The notes beneath the pieces were generated by a model, which saw nothing but the letters and a program-made list of their open reading frames with translations, made no database searches and had not been told where the DNA came from. 64,000 nt of DNA, from NCBI RefSeq assembly GCF_000425465.1, contig NZ_KE384381.1, forward strand, positions 334,794 to 398,793, written 5' to 3'. The DNA comes from Flavobacterium filum DSM 17961. Lineage in GTDB: Bacteria; Bacteroidota; Bacteroidia; Flavobacteriales; Flavobacteriaceae. The position numbers and the translations under genes were made by a program. Of the stretch, positions 7,595-16,892 are shown piece after piece (within the stretch, counting starts at the first letter, position 1; each line of letters begins with the position of its first letter).

Positions 7595-8815
7595 TTACAA
7601 TTCTAAAGCTTTTTTTGCATTTCCGCCCATCAAATGTTCTACTGGGTTTTCTAACGCTTCTTTTACGGCCACTAAGAAACCAACTGATTCTCTTCCATCG
7701 ATGATTCTGTGGTCATAGGATAACGCTACATACATTACCGGTGCAATCACAATTTGACCATTTCTCACAATAGGTCTTTCTACTACATTATGCATTCCTA
7801 AAATTCCTGATTGTGGCGGGTTGATGATTGGTGTTGATAACATACTTCCAAAAACTCCTCCGTTTGAAATGGTGAATGTTCCACCCGTCATTTCGTCAAC
7901 AGTGATTTGACCATCACGTGCACGAATTGCCAAACGTTTGATTTCGGCTTCAACGCCTCGGAAAGAAAGTGTTTCTGCATTTCGCATTACCGGAACCATT
8001 AATCCTTTTGGACCGGATACCGCTACTGAAATATCACAGAAATCATATGAAATTTTCTCTTGACCATCAATCATTGAATTTACGTCTGGATATAATTGTA
8101 ATGCTCTCGTTACAGCTTTGGTAAAGAAAGACATAAAGCCTAAACCTAATCCATGTTTTTCTTTGAAAGCATCTTTATATTCTGCTCTTAAATCATAAAT
8201 CGCAGTCATATCTACCTCATTAAACGTGGTTAACATCGCCGTTTCATTTTTGGCCGAAACCAATCGTTCTGCTACTTTACGACGCAACATGGATAATTTA
8301 GTTCTTTCTGAACCACGGTTTCCTCCGGTTGGTGTCCCCATTGATGGAACTGCGTTAACAGCATCATCTTTGGTAATTCTTCCGCCTTTTCCGGTTCCAA
8401 CGATATCGGAAGGTTGTATGTTTTTTTCGTCTAAAATTTTACGAGCCGCAGGAGAAGGAGCTTGTGTAGCATACGTTTTTTCAGGAGCCGGAGCTGCTTT
8501 TACTTCTACTTTCTTTTCTTCTACTTTTGGTGTTTCTTCTTTGACTTCTACTTTAGGTGCATCACCGCTTGGTTTTGCTGCAGATGTATCGATTAGACAA
8601 ACTACGGCTCCAACGGCAACAGCATCGCCTTCTTCCGCTTTAAGTGTAATGATTCCACTGGCTTCTGCGGGTAGTTCTAGGGTAGCTTTGTCAGAATCAA
8701 CCTCAGCAATAGCTTGGTCTTTTTCTACATAATCACCGTTTTTTACTAACCAAGTTGCAATTTCAACTTCTTTTATTGATTCTCCCGGCGAGGGAACTTT
8801 CATTTCTAAAATCAT
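7595..8815 (-). CDS. sucB: 2-oxoglutarate dehydrogenase E2, dihydrolipoyl succinyltransferase
   Basis: Core E2 subunit that transfers the succinyl group from E1 to CoA in the TCA cycle. I start at MILEMKVPSP (406 residues); the in-frame ATG at 8848 would put its codons in an intergenic hairpin. Domains in order: lipoyl domain (about 1-75) with lipoylated Lys43 in DSDKATLE; Pro/Ala/Lys/Glu linker; E1/E3-binding domain (PSPAARKILDEKNI... GKGGRITKDD); catalytic domain ending YDHRIIDGRES, with His369 and Asp373 as the HxxxDG pair. It follows sucA by 79 bases with an 18-base-pair hairpin between them. Confidence 0.95.
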   Translation of the reverse strand: MILEMKVPSPGESIKEVEIATWLVKNGDYVEKDQAIAEVDSDKATLELPAEASGIITLKAEEGDAVAVGAVVCLIDTSAAKPSGDAPKVEVKEETPKVEEKKVEVKAAPAPEKTYATQAPSPAARKILDEKNIQPSDIVGTGKGGRITKDDAVNAVPSMGTPTGGNRGSERTKLSMLRRKVAERLVSAKNETAMLTTFNEVDMTAIYDLRAEYKDAFKEKHGLGLGFMSFFTKAVTRALQLYPDVNSMIDGQEKISYDFCDISVAVSGPKGLMVPVMRNAETLSFRGVEAEIKRLAIRARDGQITVDEMTGGTFTISNGGVFGSMLSTPIINPPQSGILGMHNVVERPIVRNGQIVIAPVMYVALSYDHRIIDGRESVGFLVAVKEALENPVEHLMGGNAKKALEL

Positions 8816-8841
8816 GTCTAATATTGGTTTAAAAGTTTCAG

Positions 8842-8887
8842 GTTTCAAGTTTCAGGTTTTTCCAACTTGAAACCTGAAACTTGAAAC
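8842..8887 (-). repeat. Perfect 18-bp inverted repeat between sucA and sucB
   Basis: GTTTCAAGTTTCAGGTTT at 8842-8859 is exactly complementary in reverse to 8870-8887, with a ten-base loop. The arms are themselves made of repeats of GTTTCA(A/G). It lies after the sucA stop, about 27 bases before the sucB start. It has no T run, so it is more likely an mRNA processing or stability hairpin, or a mobile repeat, than a full terminator. Confidence 0.85.
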
Positions 8888-8894
8888 ATATTTT

Positions 8895-11666
8895 TTATCT
8901 AAATAAATTTTTATCAAATACCATTCGTATTGCATCAGCGTGACGTCTTCTGTCGCGAGTATGACTTCCGGCAGCCGGAGCAGCATAAGCTTTTAATGAA
9001 GCTAATCGCCATGGCACTAAGTCAAAATTCATCAACATAAAGCTATAAGCTCCCATATTTTTTGGTTCTTCTTGTGCCCAAACATAATCATCTGCATTCG
9101 GATAGGATGCAATAATTGCTTTTAATTGCTCAATCGGCAAAGGGAACAATTGCTCAATTCGAACCAAAGCTACATCATTTCTGCCTAAGTTTTCTCTTTC
9201 AGCTAAAATATCATAGTAGAATTTTCCGGTACAGAAAACTAGCGTTTTTACTTTTTTCTTATCTACTGAAAAATCGTCAATGGTTTCCTGAAATTGACCG
9301 TTGTACAATTCTTCTCTCGTTGAAACACAAAGCGGATGACGCAACAAACTTTTAGGTGAAAAGACAACCAAAGGTTTTCTAAACTTCGTTTTCATTTGTC
9401 TTCTTAACAAATGGAAGAAGTTGGCAGGCGTTGTACAATCAGCCACATACATATTATGACGAGCACAAAGTTGCAAATAACGCTCCATTCTGGCGGAAGA
9501 ATGTTCCGCTCCTTGACCTTCATAACCGTGAGGTAACAACATGACAATTCCGTTTTGGTTATTCCATTTGTCTTCTCCACACGAAATGTATTGGTCAATC
9601 ATGATTTGTGCACCATTAGAGAAATCACCAAATTGTGCTTCCCAAATGGTTAACGCATTCGGATTGGCCAAAGCATATCCATAATCAAATCCTAATACAC
9701 CATATTCGGAAAGGAACGAATTAAATACATTGAATTTTCCTTTTTTACCTTTAAGTGTGTTCAATAATACTACTTCTTCTTCACTGTCTTCCACTTTAAC
9801 AACGGCATGACGGTGAGAAAATGTACCTCTTTCCACATCCTGACCGGATAAACGCACATCATAACCTTCGGTTAATAACGTTCCATAAGCCAGCGTTTCT
9901 GCTGTACCCCAATCGATAGTATCGTTATCATACATCGTTTTACGATCAGAAACAATCTTGGTAATTTTATTGATGAATTTTTTATCCGATGGTAAAGTAG
10001 AAATGGTTTCCAAAATAGCATCCAATTTCTTTTGGTCGTATTTAGTATCTACTTTTTTCAACATTTCATCATCTGAAACTTGAACAAAACCTTTCCATTC
10101 CTCTTGCATAAAAGGCTTGATGATAGTTAAATCTTTTTTGCGGGAAGCTTGAAGATTTTCATCTAACTTGGCTTTGTACTCATTCTCTATTTTGGTAATA
10201 TAAGCCGCATCAACAATTCCATCTGAAATCAATTTTTCAGCATAAATATCTCTTGGATTTCTATGTTTTGCAATGATTTTGTATAAAACAGGTTGTGTAA
10301 AACGAGGCTCATCTCCTTCGTTGTGACCATATTTTCTATATCCTAACAAATCGATGAATACATCGCGACCAAAAGCCATTCTGAAATCTAACGCAAATAA
10401 CATAGCATGAACAACCGCTTCACTGTTATCCGCGTTAACATGAAGTACTGGTGACAATGTTACTTTGGCAATATCGGTACAATAGGTAGACGAACGTGCA
10501 TCTAAATAATTCGTTGTAAATCCAACTTGATTATTGATGACGATGTGAATAGTTCCACCGGTTTTATAACCGTCTAGTTGCGACATTTGTATGATTTCAT
10601 ACACAATTCCTTGTCCGGCCACAGCCGCATCACCATGCACTGCAATTGGAAGCACTTTAGAAAAATCTTCCGGAAAATATTTATCTTGTTTGGCTCTGGT
10701 AATTCCTTCAATTACAGCACCAACCGTTTCAAGATGCGAAGGATTGGGAGCTAAATTGATATTGATTTTTTTACCTGAACTTGTTTTTCTTTCTGAAGTT
10801 AAACCTAAATGGTATTTTACGTCACCGTCAAAATATTCTTTATCGTAGTCTTTCCCATCAAATTCTGAGAAAATATCTTGTGTAGGTTTCCCAAAAATAT
10901 TGGCTAGCGTATTCAAACGTCCTCGGTGTGCCATTCCCATGACGAAATGCTCTACTCCCTTTTCAGCAGCGGATTCAATTACAGCATCTAAAGCAGGAAT
11001 CAAACTTTCTCCACCTTCTAATGAGAATCGTTTTTGACCTACATATTTTGTATGAAGAAAGTTTTCAAAAGAAACTGCTTCATTCAATTTACCTAGTATA
11101 TGTTTTTTTTGATCTGCCGAAAAATTAGGTTGATTGTCATTAGCATTTATACGCTCTTGTACCCAATTTACAAAAATTGGATTTTCCATGTGCATGTACT
11201 CAATACCGATGTGCTGACAATACATACTTTGAAGATGATTCAAAATTTGACGCAATGTCGAAGGTTGCTTGCCTATTACTTTAGCGGCATCAAAAACAAT
11301 ATCCAAATCAGCTGATGATAATCCGAAATTTTCAATTGACAAATCCGGAGCATACGTTCTTCTTTCTCTAACCGGATTGGTTTTAGTAAATAAATGACCA
11401 CGCGTTCTATATCCGTCAATTAATTTAAGAACATTGAATTCTTTTTGTAATTTTTCTGAAATCAAACTATTGTTTTGATCTCCAGAGGAAAAATCGGCTA
11501 GTTGGGATTCGGGGTCAACATCAGAAGCCGACTCTAATCCAAAATCAAAACCTTGAAAAAAGGCTCTCCAACTCGGCTCAACCGAATCGGGATTTTGGGT
11601 ATATTGATCATATAAATCGGCAAAAAATTGTGTATGTGCTGCGTTTAAAAAGGAAAACCTATCCAT
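8895..11666 (-). CDS. sucA: 2-oxoglutarate dehydrogenase E1 component
   Basis: Thiamine-diphosphate-dependent E1 that decarboxylates 2-oxoglutarate and passes the succinyl group to the lipoyl arm of SucB. The 923 residues match the normal length. Visible motifs are the N-terminal FLNAAHTQFFADLYDQY segment typical of OdhA/SucA, the active-site stretch HRGRLNTLANIFGK, the ThDP/Mg motif GDAAVAGQG, FINNQVGFTT-like (INNQVGFTT), and the C-terminal SHTRDRRRHADAIRMVFD. It is first in the sucA-sucB operon. A -7 word TACTTTTG (7 of the minus strand at 11707-11714) lies about 40 bases upstream. E3 (lpd) is not in this window. Confidence 0.96.
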   Translation of the reverse strand: MDRFSFLNAAHTQFFADLYDQYTQNPDSVEPSWRAFFQGFDFGLESASDVDPESQLADFSSGDQNNSLISEKLQKEFNVLKLIDGYRTRGHLFTKTNPVRERRTYAPDLSIENFGLSSADLDIVFDAAKVIGKQPSTLRQILNHLQSMYCQHIGIEYMHMENPIFVNWVQERINANDNQPNFSADQKKHILGKLNEAVSFENFLHTKYVGQKRFSLEGGESLIPALDAVIESAAEKGVEHFVMGMAHRGRLNTLANIFGKPTQDIFSEFDGKDYDKEYFDGDVKYHLGLTSERKTSSGKKININLAPNPSHLETVGAVIEGITRAKQDKYFPEDFSKVLPIAVHGDAAVAGQGIVYEIIQMSQLDGYKTGGTIHIVINNQVGFTTNYLDARSSTYCTDIAKVTLSPVLHVNADNSEAVVHAMLFALDFRMAFGRDVFIDLLGYRKYGHNEGDEPRFTQPVLYKIIAKHRNPRDIYAEKLISDGIVDAAYITKIENEYKAKLDENLQASRKKDLTIIKPFMQEEWKGFVQVSDDEMLKKVDTKYDQKKLDAILETISTLPSDKKFINKITKIVSDRKTMYDNDTIDWGTAETLAYGTLLTEGYDVRLSGQDVERGTFSHRHAVVKVEDSEEEVVLLNTLKGKKGKFNVFNSFLSEYGVLGFDYGYALANPNALTIWEAQFGDFSNGAQIMIDQYISCGEDKWNNQNGIVMLLPHGYEGQGAEHSSARMERYLQLCARHNMYVADCTTPANFFHLLRRQMKTKFRKPLVVFSPKSLLRHPLCVSTREELYNGQFQETIDDFSVDKKKVKTLVFCTGKFYYDILAERENLGRNDVALVRIEQLFPLPIEQLKAIIASYPNADDYVWAQEEPKNMGAYSFMLMNFDLVPWRLASLKAYAAPAAGSHTRDRRRHADAIRMVFDKNLFR

Positions 11667-11706
11667 AATTAGTAGTAATAAACCTTATTTGTTAAAAATA
11701 GTTTTG

Positions 11707-11746
11707 CAAAAGTACAATAATTGCCATAATCTTTCATTTATTTTTG
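11707..11746. promoter_or_regulatory. Divergent promoter region, sucA and the gene at 11785
   Basis: CAAAAGTA at 11707-11714 reads TACTTTTG on the minus strand for sucA. TATTTTTG at 11739-11746 is the -7 word for the plus-strand gene, 38 bases before its ATG. The two promoters lie back to back within 40 bases. Confidence 0.7.
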
Positions 11747-11784
11747 CATACTTTTATGTTTTTAATTGCTAAAAAGATATAGAT

Positions 11785-12330
11785 ATGAAAAATGCCGTAA
11801 AACTTCCTGTAATTATTGCTATTCTACTAGTTGTTTTTTGTGTAGAAAATACTTTTGCTCAATCAGAGCAATCGATTTCCAACCAAGGAAGAAGCGAGTT
11901 TTGGTCTAAAGTACGTTTTGGAGGAAATATTGGTCTTGCCATTGGAAACAATTACACCGATATTACTCTTGCTCCCGGAGCAATTTATGATTTCAATCAA
12001 TACATTAGCTTAGGTTTTGGAATTCAAGGAAGTTATGTAAAACAAAAGAACTTTTTTGAATCGTATATTTATGGTGCGAGCATGATTGTTTTGGGAAATC
12101 CCATTCCTGAAATACAGTTATCTGCTGAATTGGAACAACTTCGAGTGAACACGACTTATAAAGACAATTTTGGTTCTTTGAAAGATAATTTTTGGAATAC
12201 CGGTTTGTTTTTGGGAGCAGGCTACCAAACGAATAATGTTACAATTGGTCTGCGTTATAATGTGTTACACAATGACAATCGAAATGTGTATTCGGAAGCT
12301 TGGATGCCGTTTGTTAGAGTTTATTTCTAA
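11785..12330 (+). CDS. Small outer-membrane beta-barrel-like protein
   Basis: A 181-residue exported protein. The signal peptide ends TFAQ (near residue 26). The mature part has alternating hydrophobic strands and Gly/aromatic patterns (FGGNIGLAIGNNYTDITLAPG, ISLGFGIQGSYV, GLFLGAGYQTNNVTIGLRYN) and ends in VRVYF, the aromatic C terminus of outer-membrane barrels. Homologues next to sucA are sometimes named after 2-oxoglutarate metabolism, as I recall, but nothing in the sequence suggests an enzyme. Its 3' end overlaps the convergent gene at 12314 by 17 bases. Confidence 0.75.
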   Translation: MKNAVKLPVIIAILLVVFCVENTFAQSEQSISNQGRSEFWSKVRFGGNIGLAIGNNYTDITLAPGAIYDFNQYISLGFGIQGSYVKQKNFFESYIYGASMIVLGNPIPEIQLSAELEQLRVNTTYKDNFGSLKDNFWNTGLFLGAGYQTNNVTIGLRYNVLHNDNRNVYSEAWMPFVRVYF

Positions 12331-12664
12331 ACCAAACTTTCTGCCATTCTCTTTTTAAAATTAGGAAAGCTACTTTTTCAGCCAGTTCGGCAATGTCATC
12401 ACCATTTAGTTTTTTGACTTCTTCTTCGGAAACATCGATGATATAAAGCAAATTCAAATATTCGGCAAATTTGTATTGAATGAGTCGATATACTTTTTCG
12501 TGCAATTGAATTTTTAATTCGTTGGGCGAAGTACTTAACGGAAAATCAACCGGTTCGTTAGCAAAATTGAAATCTTTATTGAGTTGTTCAATGAGTTTGA
12601 GGTAAAGATTTTCTTTTTCTGCTTCGGTTAAAAGATGGTCAGTTGATGTTGGGATGGGATACAT
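12314..12664 (-). CDS. Conserved hypothetical protein, small and helical
   Basis: A 116-residue soluble, mostly helical and acidic protein (LLTEAEKENLYLKLIEQLNKDF, EEEVKKLNGDDIAELAEK). It has no signal peptide, membrane segment or known motif. It is convergent with, and overlaps by 17 bases, the barrel gene at 11785. The reading frame is clean, codon use is like its neighbours, and the amino-acid pattern is that of a real protein. I do not recognise the family. No clear promoter; upstream lies a dispersed repeat. Confidence 0.65.
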   Translation of the reverse strand: MYPIPTSTDHLLTEAEKENLYLKLIEQLNKDFNFANEPVDFPLSTSPNELKIQLHEKVYRLIQYKFAEYLNLLYIIDVSEEEVKKLNGDDIAELAEKVAFLILKREWQKVWFRNKL

Positions 12665-12692
12665 TTGATTAACGATTGATGATTTTTAATGG

Positions 12693-12757
12693 AACACGGA
12701 TTGGATGGATTAAATGGATTTACGCTGATTTTTTTTGTTCGCAAGCGAAAATGGATT
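12693..12757 (+). repeat. Dispersed repeat, copy 1 (AACACGGATT family)
   Basis: The element starts AACACGGATT, passes through TTTACGCTGATTTTTT, and contains the hairpin TTCGCAAGCGAA at 12738-12749 before AAATGGATTT. Related copies lie at 13596-13650 (+), 22579-22655 (-) and, more diverged, 22456-22510 (-). It is not translated in any convincing frame. Confidence 0.8.
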
Positions 12758-12831
12758 TAACCTTATAATGCATCTACACGAAGGCAGGGATTTTTAGCAC
12801 TTCACTTTTTTAGAAATAAGAAACCACCGCT

Positions 12832-13536
12832 TTAGAAAACGGCTGTTAGCAGATGTTTTTGTTTAGTAAATTTGTTCTGTTTTAATTTTTTATTTGTATT
12901 TATTAATTTTCCGTTTTTCCATTTATAGATTAGATTCCAAACTATTTTTCCATTCGCACTATGATCAACGCTATCAACTAGAACGCTTTTTGTTTTTTTA
13001 TCAGGAAACATATTATTCAAATTTTTAGTTTCTAAATGATTTTCAAACTTTTTAGTTAAAGAATTTACGATTAGTAAATACCCTTTAGACATTGAAATTC
13101 CGTTTGATGAAGTTGAGTTTAAATAAATGTCTTTGAAGTTGTCAAAATTATAATCTTTAAATTCGATTTCATATTGTTGATAGGGAACTTCTAAATCATT
13201 TAATTCATCGGTTTTTTTCCATTCTTTATTCACTAAATTATAAAGTTCAATTTTATAAACCGTGTCACTTGGACAATTTACAATTATTGCACTTTTTTGA
13301 TTCTTTGAAAATAAGTTTCCACTTTTTATAAATAAAAAAGGTTCTTGATTAGAAAATTCTAAAGTGTCTTTTGTCTTTGCTTTTTCTAAAAGCTTATACA
13401 AAGTATCAACTATAATTACACTTTCGCTTTTATGTTTTTCAATTTGTTTATTCGAAGAATTAATCTTCTTTTCTGTTTCATTTTTACAAGAAAACAGAAG
13501 TAAAATTAGAAATAAAAAAATTGATTTTATCTTCAT
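12832..13536 (-). CDS. Lipoprotein of unknown function
   Basis: A 234-residue protein with a type II signal peptide (MKIKSIFLFLILLLFSC, lipidated Cys17) and a Lys/Ser/Asn-rich tether. The mature part has an aspartate/asparagine repeat (EFKDYNFDNFKDIYLNS) resembling the calcium-binding-type VCBS or XAC2610-like proteins, followed by an IVWNLIYKWKNGKL segment. There is no lipoprotein surface-export motif after the cysteine (KNETEKK). It is flanked on both sides by copies of the dispersed repeat and stands alone. Function unknown; the VCBS-like comparison is tentative. Confidence 0.75.
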   Translation of the reverse strand: MKIKSIFLFLILLLFSCKNETEKKINSSNKQIEKHKSESVIIVDTLYKLLEKAKTKDTLEFSNQEPFLFIKSGNLFSKNQKSAIIVNCPSDTVYKIELYNLVNKEWKKTDELNDLEVPYQQYEIEFKDYNFDNFKDIYLNSTSSNGISMSKGYLLIVNSLTKKFENHLETKNLNNMFPDKKTKSVLVDSVDHSANGKIVWNLIYKWKNGKLINTNKKLKQNKFTKQKHLLTAVF

Positions 13537-13595
13537 TTTGTCTTATTTATGATTTTTTCCAAATCTCGGCTAGCTCTAGACTTAATGCTTAATAT

Positions 13596-13650
13596 AACAC
13601 GGATTGAATGATTTACGCTGATTTTTTTGATTTACAGTAGAAAATGGATT
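13596..13650 (+). repeat. Dispersed repeat, copy 2, and degenerate intergenic DNA to 13767
   Basis: AACACGGATTGAATGATTTACGCTGATTTTTT matches copy 1, but the central hairpin is lost. The DNA from 13651 to 13767 holds phrases such as GCTATCGCTCGTGTCC and CTTTCGGAATGACAAA that look like decayed intergenic repeats. No gene is seen there. Confidence 0.65.
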
Positions 13651-13767
13651 CTAAAATATTACGTGCTTAGCAGGAGATTGCTACGCCAGTTCGCTATCGC
13701 TCGTGTCCTATTTCGACTTCGTCATCTTTCGGAATGACAAAGAACCCGAAACTTTCAAACTCGCAAC

Positions 13768-14742
13768 TTAAACCTCCCTCTTCATCAACTTCTCACCAAA
13801 AGCTCTCAAAACCATTTTTTTATCTTCGCCAATTTGCATTTTGGATAAAGTTTGGAAAGCTTTCATCGTGTAATCTTCTATGGCTTTTTGAGTAGCTTTT
13901 GAAGCTCCGGTAAGATTGAAAAATTCTTTTACTGATTCAATTTTTTCGGAATTATCACTCGGTTGAATGGAATATAAATGCAACAATTGCTCTCGTTCTT
14001 CGGCTTTTGAAAATTCCATTGCTTTTAAGTAAAGATACGTTTTTTTGTTTTCGATAATATCGCCACCTGCTTGTTTTCCAAAGGTCTCTGGACTTCCGAA
14101 ACAATCTAAATAATCGTCTTGTAATTGAAAGGCGATGCCCAAATTCAATCCAAAATCATAAATTAAATTACCATTTTCTTCCGAAGTTTCAGCGATAATT
14201 GCTCCCATTTTCATCGCAGCTCCAACCAAAACAGCGGTTTTAAATTCAATCATTTTTAAATATTCGGGAATTGTTACATCATCACGTGTTTCAAAATCAA
14301 CATCGTATTGCTGACCTTCGCAAACTTCTAAAGCGGTTTTGCTGAATAATTTTGCTAATGCTCTAAAGATTGTTGGTTCATAACTTTCAAAGTATTGATA
14401 AGCCAAAATCAACATAGCATCTCCAGATAAAATGCCGGTGTTCAAGTTCCATTTTTCATGAACGGTTTCTTTTCCTCTACGCAAAGGAGCATCGTCCATA
14501 ATATCGTCGTGAACTAATGAAAAATTATGAAAAACTTCTACAGCTGTTGCCGCAGAAAGTGCTTTTTTAAAATCAACATCAAAAACCTCGGTCGATAGTA
14601 AGGTTAAAACCGGACGCATTCTTTTTCCGCCTAAACGCAAAATATAATCTATTGGTTCATACAGATTTTTAGGTTCTTTTAAAATTTTCTGATTTTCTAA
14701 ATGAGCAAGAAAATGATCTTGATAAACCGCAATAGAATGCAT
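13768..14742 (-). CDS. Polyprenyl synthetase (trans-isoprenyl diphosphate synthase)
   Basis: Condenses isopentenyl diphosphate with an allylic diphosphate to make farnesyl, geranylgeranyl or longer chains. I start at MHSIAVYQDHF, 324 residues; the longer frame to 14832 adds a hydrophobic stretch unlike the family. Motifs: GGKRMRP, first Asp-rich motif LVHDDIMDDAPLRRG, KTA, and second Asp-rich motif QLQDDYLDCFG. The product length cannot be read reliably. Quinone side chain or general prenyl supply is likely. It is divergent from the tetR-led efflux operon. Confidence 0.92.
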   Translation of the reverse strand: MHSIAVYQDHFLAHLENQKILKEPKNLYEPIDYILRLGGKRMRPVLTLLSTEVFDVDFKKALSAATAVEVFHNFSLVHDDIMDDAPLRRGKETVHEKWNLNTGILSGDAMLILAYQYFESYEPTIFRALAKLFSKTALEVCEGQQYDVDFETRDDVTIPEYLKMIEFKTAVLVGAAMKMGAIIAETSEENGNLIYDFGLNLGIAFQLQDDYLDCFGSPETFGKQAGGDIIENKKTYLYLKAMEFSKAEEREQLLHLYSIQPSDNSEKIESVKEFFNLTGASKATQKAIEDYTMKAFQTLSKMQIGEDKKMVLRAFGEKLMKREV

Positions 14743-14866
14743 TGGAAAAAAAATTTTTAGTTTAATGGAATACAAAGAAAACCAAAAAAAACCGAATGCA
14801 GAAACCAGACCAATAATTACACCGAAAAACAAATGTTAAATAAATGCAAATACTTTGGAAACTATT

Positions 14867-14896
14867 TTGGTGTTAAAAGTTCCCTTCTTACATTTG
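14867..14896 (+). promoter_or_regulatory. Promoter of the tetR-efflux operon
   Basis: TTG at 14867-14869, a 19-base spacer and TACATTTG at 14889-14896: a textbook Bacteroidota promoter, 24 bases before the TetR start. GCCGGC at 14896-14901 is a short palindrome just downstream and might form part of an operator. Confidence 0.75.
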
Positions 14897-14920
14897 CCGG
14901 CGAAATTTGATCATGAATAA

Positions 14921-15517
14921 ATGAAAACGAAAATTATTGAAAAAGCGGCTGAACTATTCTTAAAATTAGGTTTTAAAAGTATTACAATGGATGACATTGC
15001 TAATGAAATGGCTATTTCAAAAAAAACAATTTACAAGTTTTTTTGCAACAAAGAAGTCCTGATTGAAGAAACCGTTGAAAAGGTTCACAATGATATTAAC
15101 CATACCATGTCAGAAATTTTTCAGCAAAAACACAATGCCATTAAAGAGAACTTTCAAATAAGACAAACGTTTAAGGAGCTATTCAAATCCTCAGAAACGT
15201 CGCCGGTATATCAGTTAAAAAAGCACTATCCTGAAATTTACGACAAGGTATATTTCAGACAGATTGAAGAATGCAAGGTGTGGTTCAGAGCAAATATTGA
15301 AAAAGGAATTATGCAGGGTTTATATCGACCGGAGGTAGATATTGAACTCTATTCGAAATTTTATTATCTGCTTATTTTTCAGATCAACGAATCTACTGTT
15401 CTTGAAAAAGAGACCTCAGCATTGGAATTAAAAGCATTAGAATACCACACAAGGGCATTATCGACACCAAAAGGCATTGAAGAGCTTGAAAATCAACTAT
15501 CTAACCTCAATATATAA
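14921..15517 (+). CDS. TetR/AcrR family transcriptional regulator
   Basis: A 198-residue regulator. The N-terminal helix-turn-helix (about 1-50: AAELFLKLGFKSITMDDIA, then SKKTIYKFFCNKE) is typical of TetR. The rest is an all-helical ligand and dimer domain. It is the first gene of the efflux operon; the tolC start lies 10 bases after its stop. The usual role would be repression of its own promoter, relieved when a pump substrate binds. The inducer is unknown. Confidence 0.92.
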   Translation: MKTKIIEKAAELFLKLGFKSITMDDIANEMAISKKTIYKFFCNKEVLIEETVEKVHNDINHTMSEIFQQKHNAIKENFQIRQTFKELFKSSETSPVYQLKKHYPEIYDKVYFRQIEECKVWFRANIEKGIMQGLYRPEVDIELYSKFYYLLIFQINESTVLEKETSALELKALEYHTRALSTPKGIEELENQLSNLNI

Positions 15518-15527
15518 TCATCAATCA

Positions 15528-16859
15528 ATGAAAAAAGTAATTTTAATGTTAATAGCGTTTACTTTATCGGTAAATGCACAGGAAGCAAAAACGCTTTCAC
15601 TTAAAGATGCCATAAATTACGCTTTAGAAAATAAGGCAGATGCAAAAAAAGCCAAATTAAGCGTAGAAAACAGTGAACATTTAATTGGCGAAGTCCGTTC
15701 AAGAGCTTTGCCCCAAATTTCTGCTCAGGGAAACTTAATGTATAATGCTATTTTACAGGAAATGGCAATGCCAGGGGAAATTGTTGGGCTTCCGGGACAG
15801 ACACTTCTCGTTGCTTTCGGGCAGAAATGGACCGCTATCGGAGGGATCCATCTTTCACAAAATTTGTTTGACTATTCAGTTTTTACAGGGCTGAAAGCCG
15901 CCAAGACTACCCGCGAGTTTTATAAAGTAAACGAACAACTTACTCAAGAACAAGTGATCGAAGCTGTTTCTAAAAGTTATTACCAGATTTTCATTACCAG
16001 GCAAAAACTGGAAACCGTAGATGAAACATTAGAAAACACTGCAAAGGTTCAAAATACTGTTCAAGGGTTATTTGATAACGGATTAGCTAAAAAAGTAGAT
16101 TTAGACAGAATTAAAGTAACAGTTGTTAATCTAAAATCTTCTAAGCAACAACTGGAGAATGCGGTCAAACTTCAGGAAAACTCTTTAAAGTTTCTCATCG
16201 GAATGCAAATTGAAAATCCAATAACACTCATTGAAGAAAGAATTGAAATAACTCCTGTTTTACTCGAAAATCCAAATGTAAAACAGCTCTCTCAGTATCA
16301 AGCGTTAGAGGTCCAAAAGCAGCTTTTAATTTATAATAAGGAATCATTTAAAGCAGGTTATTATCCAACTTTGTCTTTAACAGGAAATTATAGCTATCAG
16401 GGGTTGGGAGAAAAATTTCCTCTATCAGGAGCCAAGCCTGCGGACGGATTATTCTGGACAGATTATGCAACAATCGGATTAAATTTAAATATTCCTATTT
16501 TTAGCGGATTCCGTACACGCTCTCAGGTTCGTCAGGCTCAAAACCAACTGGATGTTCTTGAAGTTGATATGCAAGAAACCGAACAAGCTCTTAATCTCGC
16601 TTTTGAAAATGCTAAAACGCAAATTAATAATAGTGTTATAACCATAGAGAATCAAAAAGAAAATGTAAAATTAGCACAGGAAGTTCTTGACAATACAAAT
16701 AACAATTACGTAAACGGGCTGGCTACTTTAACAGATTTAATTGAAGCCGAAAATGCTCTGGCAGATGCCAAAAACAATCTTTCGAATGCTTTGTTAGAAT
16801 ATAAAGTAGCAGAAATCGAACTCATAAAGTCAAAAGGGGAACTTAATTCCTTAAGATAA
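15528..16859 (+). CDS. TolC family outer-membrane efflux protein
   Basis: Outer-membrane channel of a tripartite efflux pump. The start is taken at MKKVILMLIAFTLSVNAQ (443 residues with a signal peptide cut near residue 18). An ATG at 15477 lies inside tetR and is less likely. The two internally similar halves contain long helices (EQVIEAVSKSYYQIFITRQKLETV and LNLAFENAKTQINNSVITIENQKENV) and the NNYVNGLATLTDLIEAENAL segment seen in TolC proteins. It is followed by the adaptor gene after 33 bases. Confidence 0.93.
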   Translation: MKKVILMLIAFTLSVNAQEAKTLSLKDAINYALENKADAKKAKLSVENSEHLIGEVRSRALPQISAQGNLMYNAILQEMAMPGEIVGLPGQTLLVAFGQKWTAIGGIHLSQNLFDYSVFTGLKAAKTTREFYKVNEQLTQEQVIEAVSKSYYQIFITRQKLETVDETLENTAKVQNTVQGLFDNGLAKKVDLDRIKVTVVNLKSSKQQLENAVKLQENSLKFLIGMQIENPITLIEERIEITPVLLENPNVKQLSQYQALEVQKQLLIYNKESFKAGYYPTLSLTGNYSYQGLGEKFPLSGAKPADGLFWTDYATIGLNLNIPIFSGFRTRSQVRQAQNQLDVLEVDMQETEQALNLAFENAKTQINNSVITIENQKENVKLAQEVLDNTNNNYVNGLATLTDLIEAENALADAKNNLSNALLEYKVAEIELIKSKGELNSLR

Positions 16860-16892
16860 CAAAAATCAATATCAAACCTCAATCATATAAAA

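Noticed and set aside
8226..8732. 168-codon plus-strand frame opposite sucB
   Set aside because: It is antisense to the well-supported sucB frame and has a low-complexity Ser/Ala composition.
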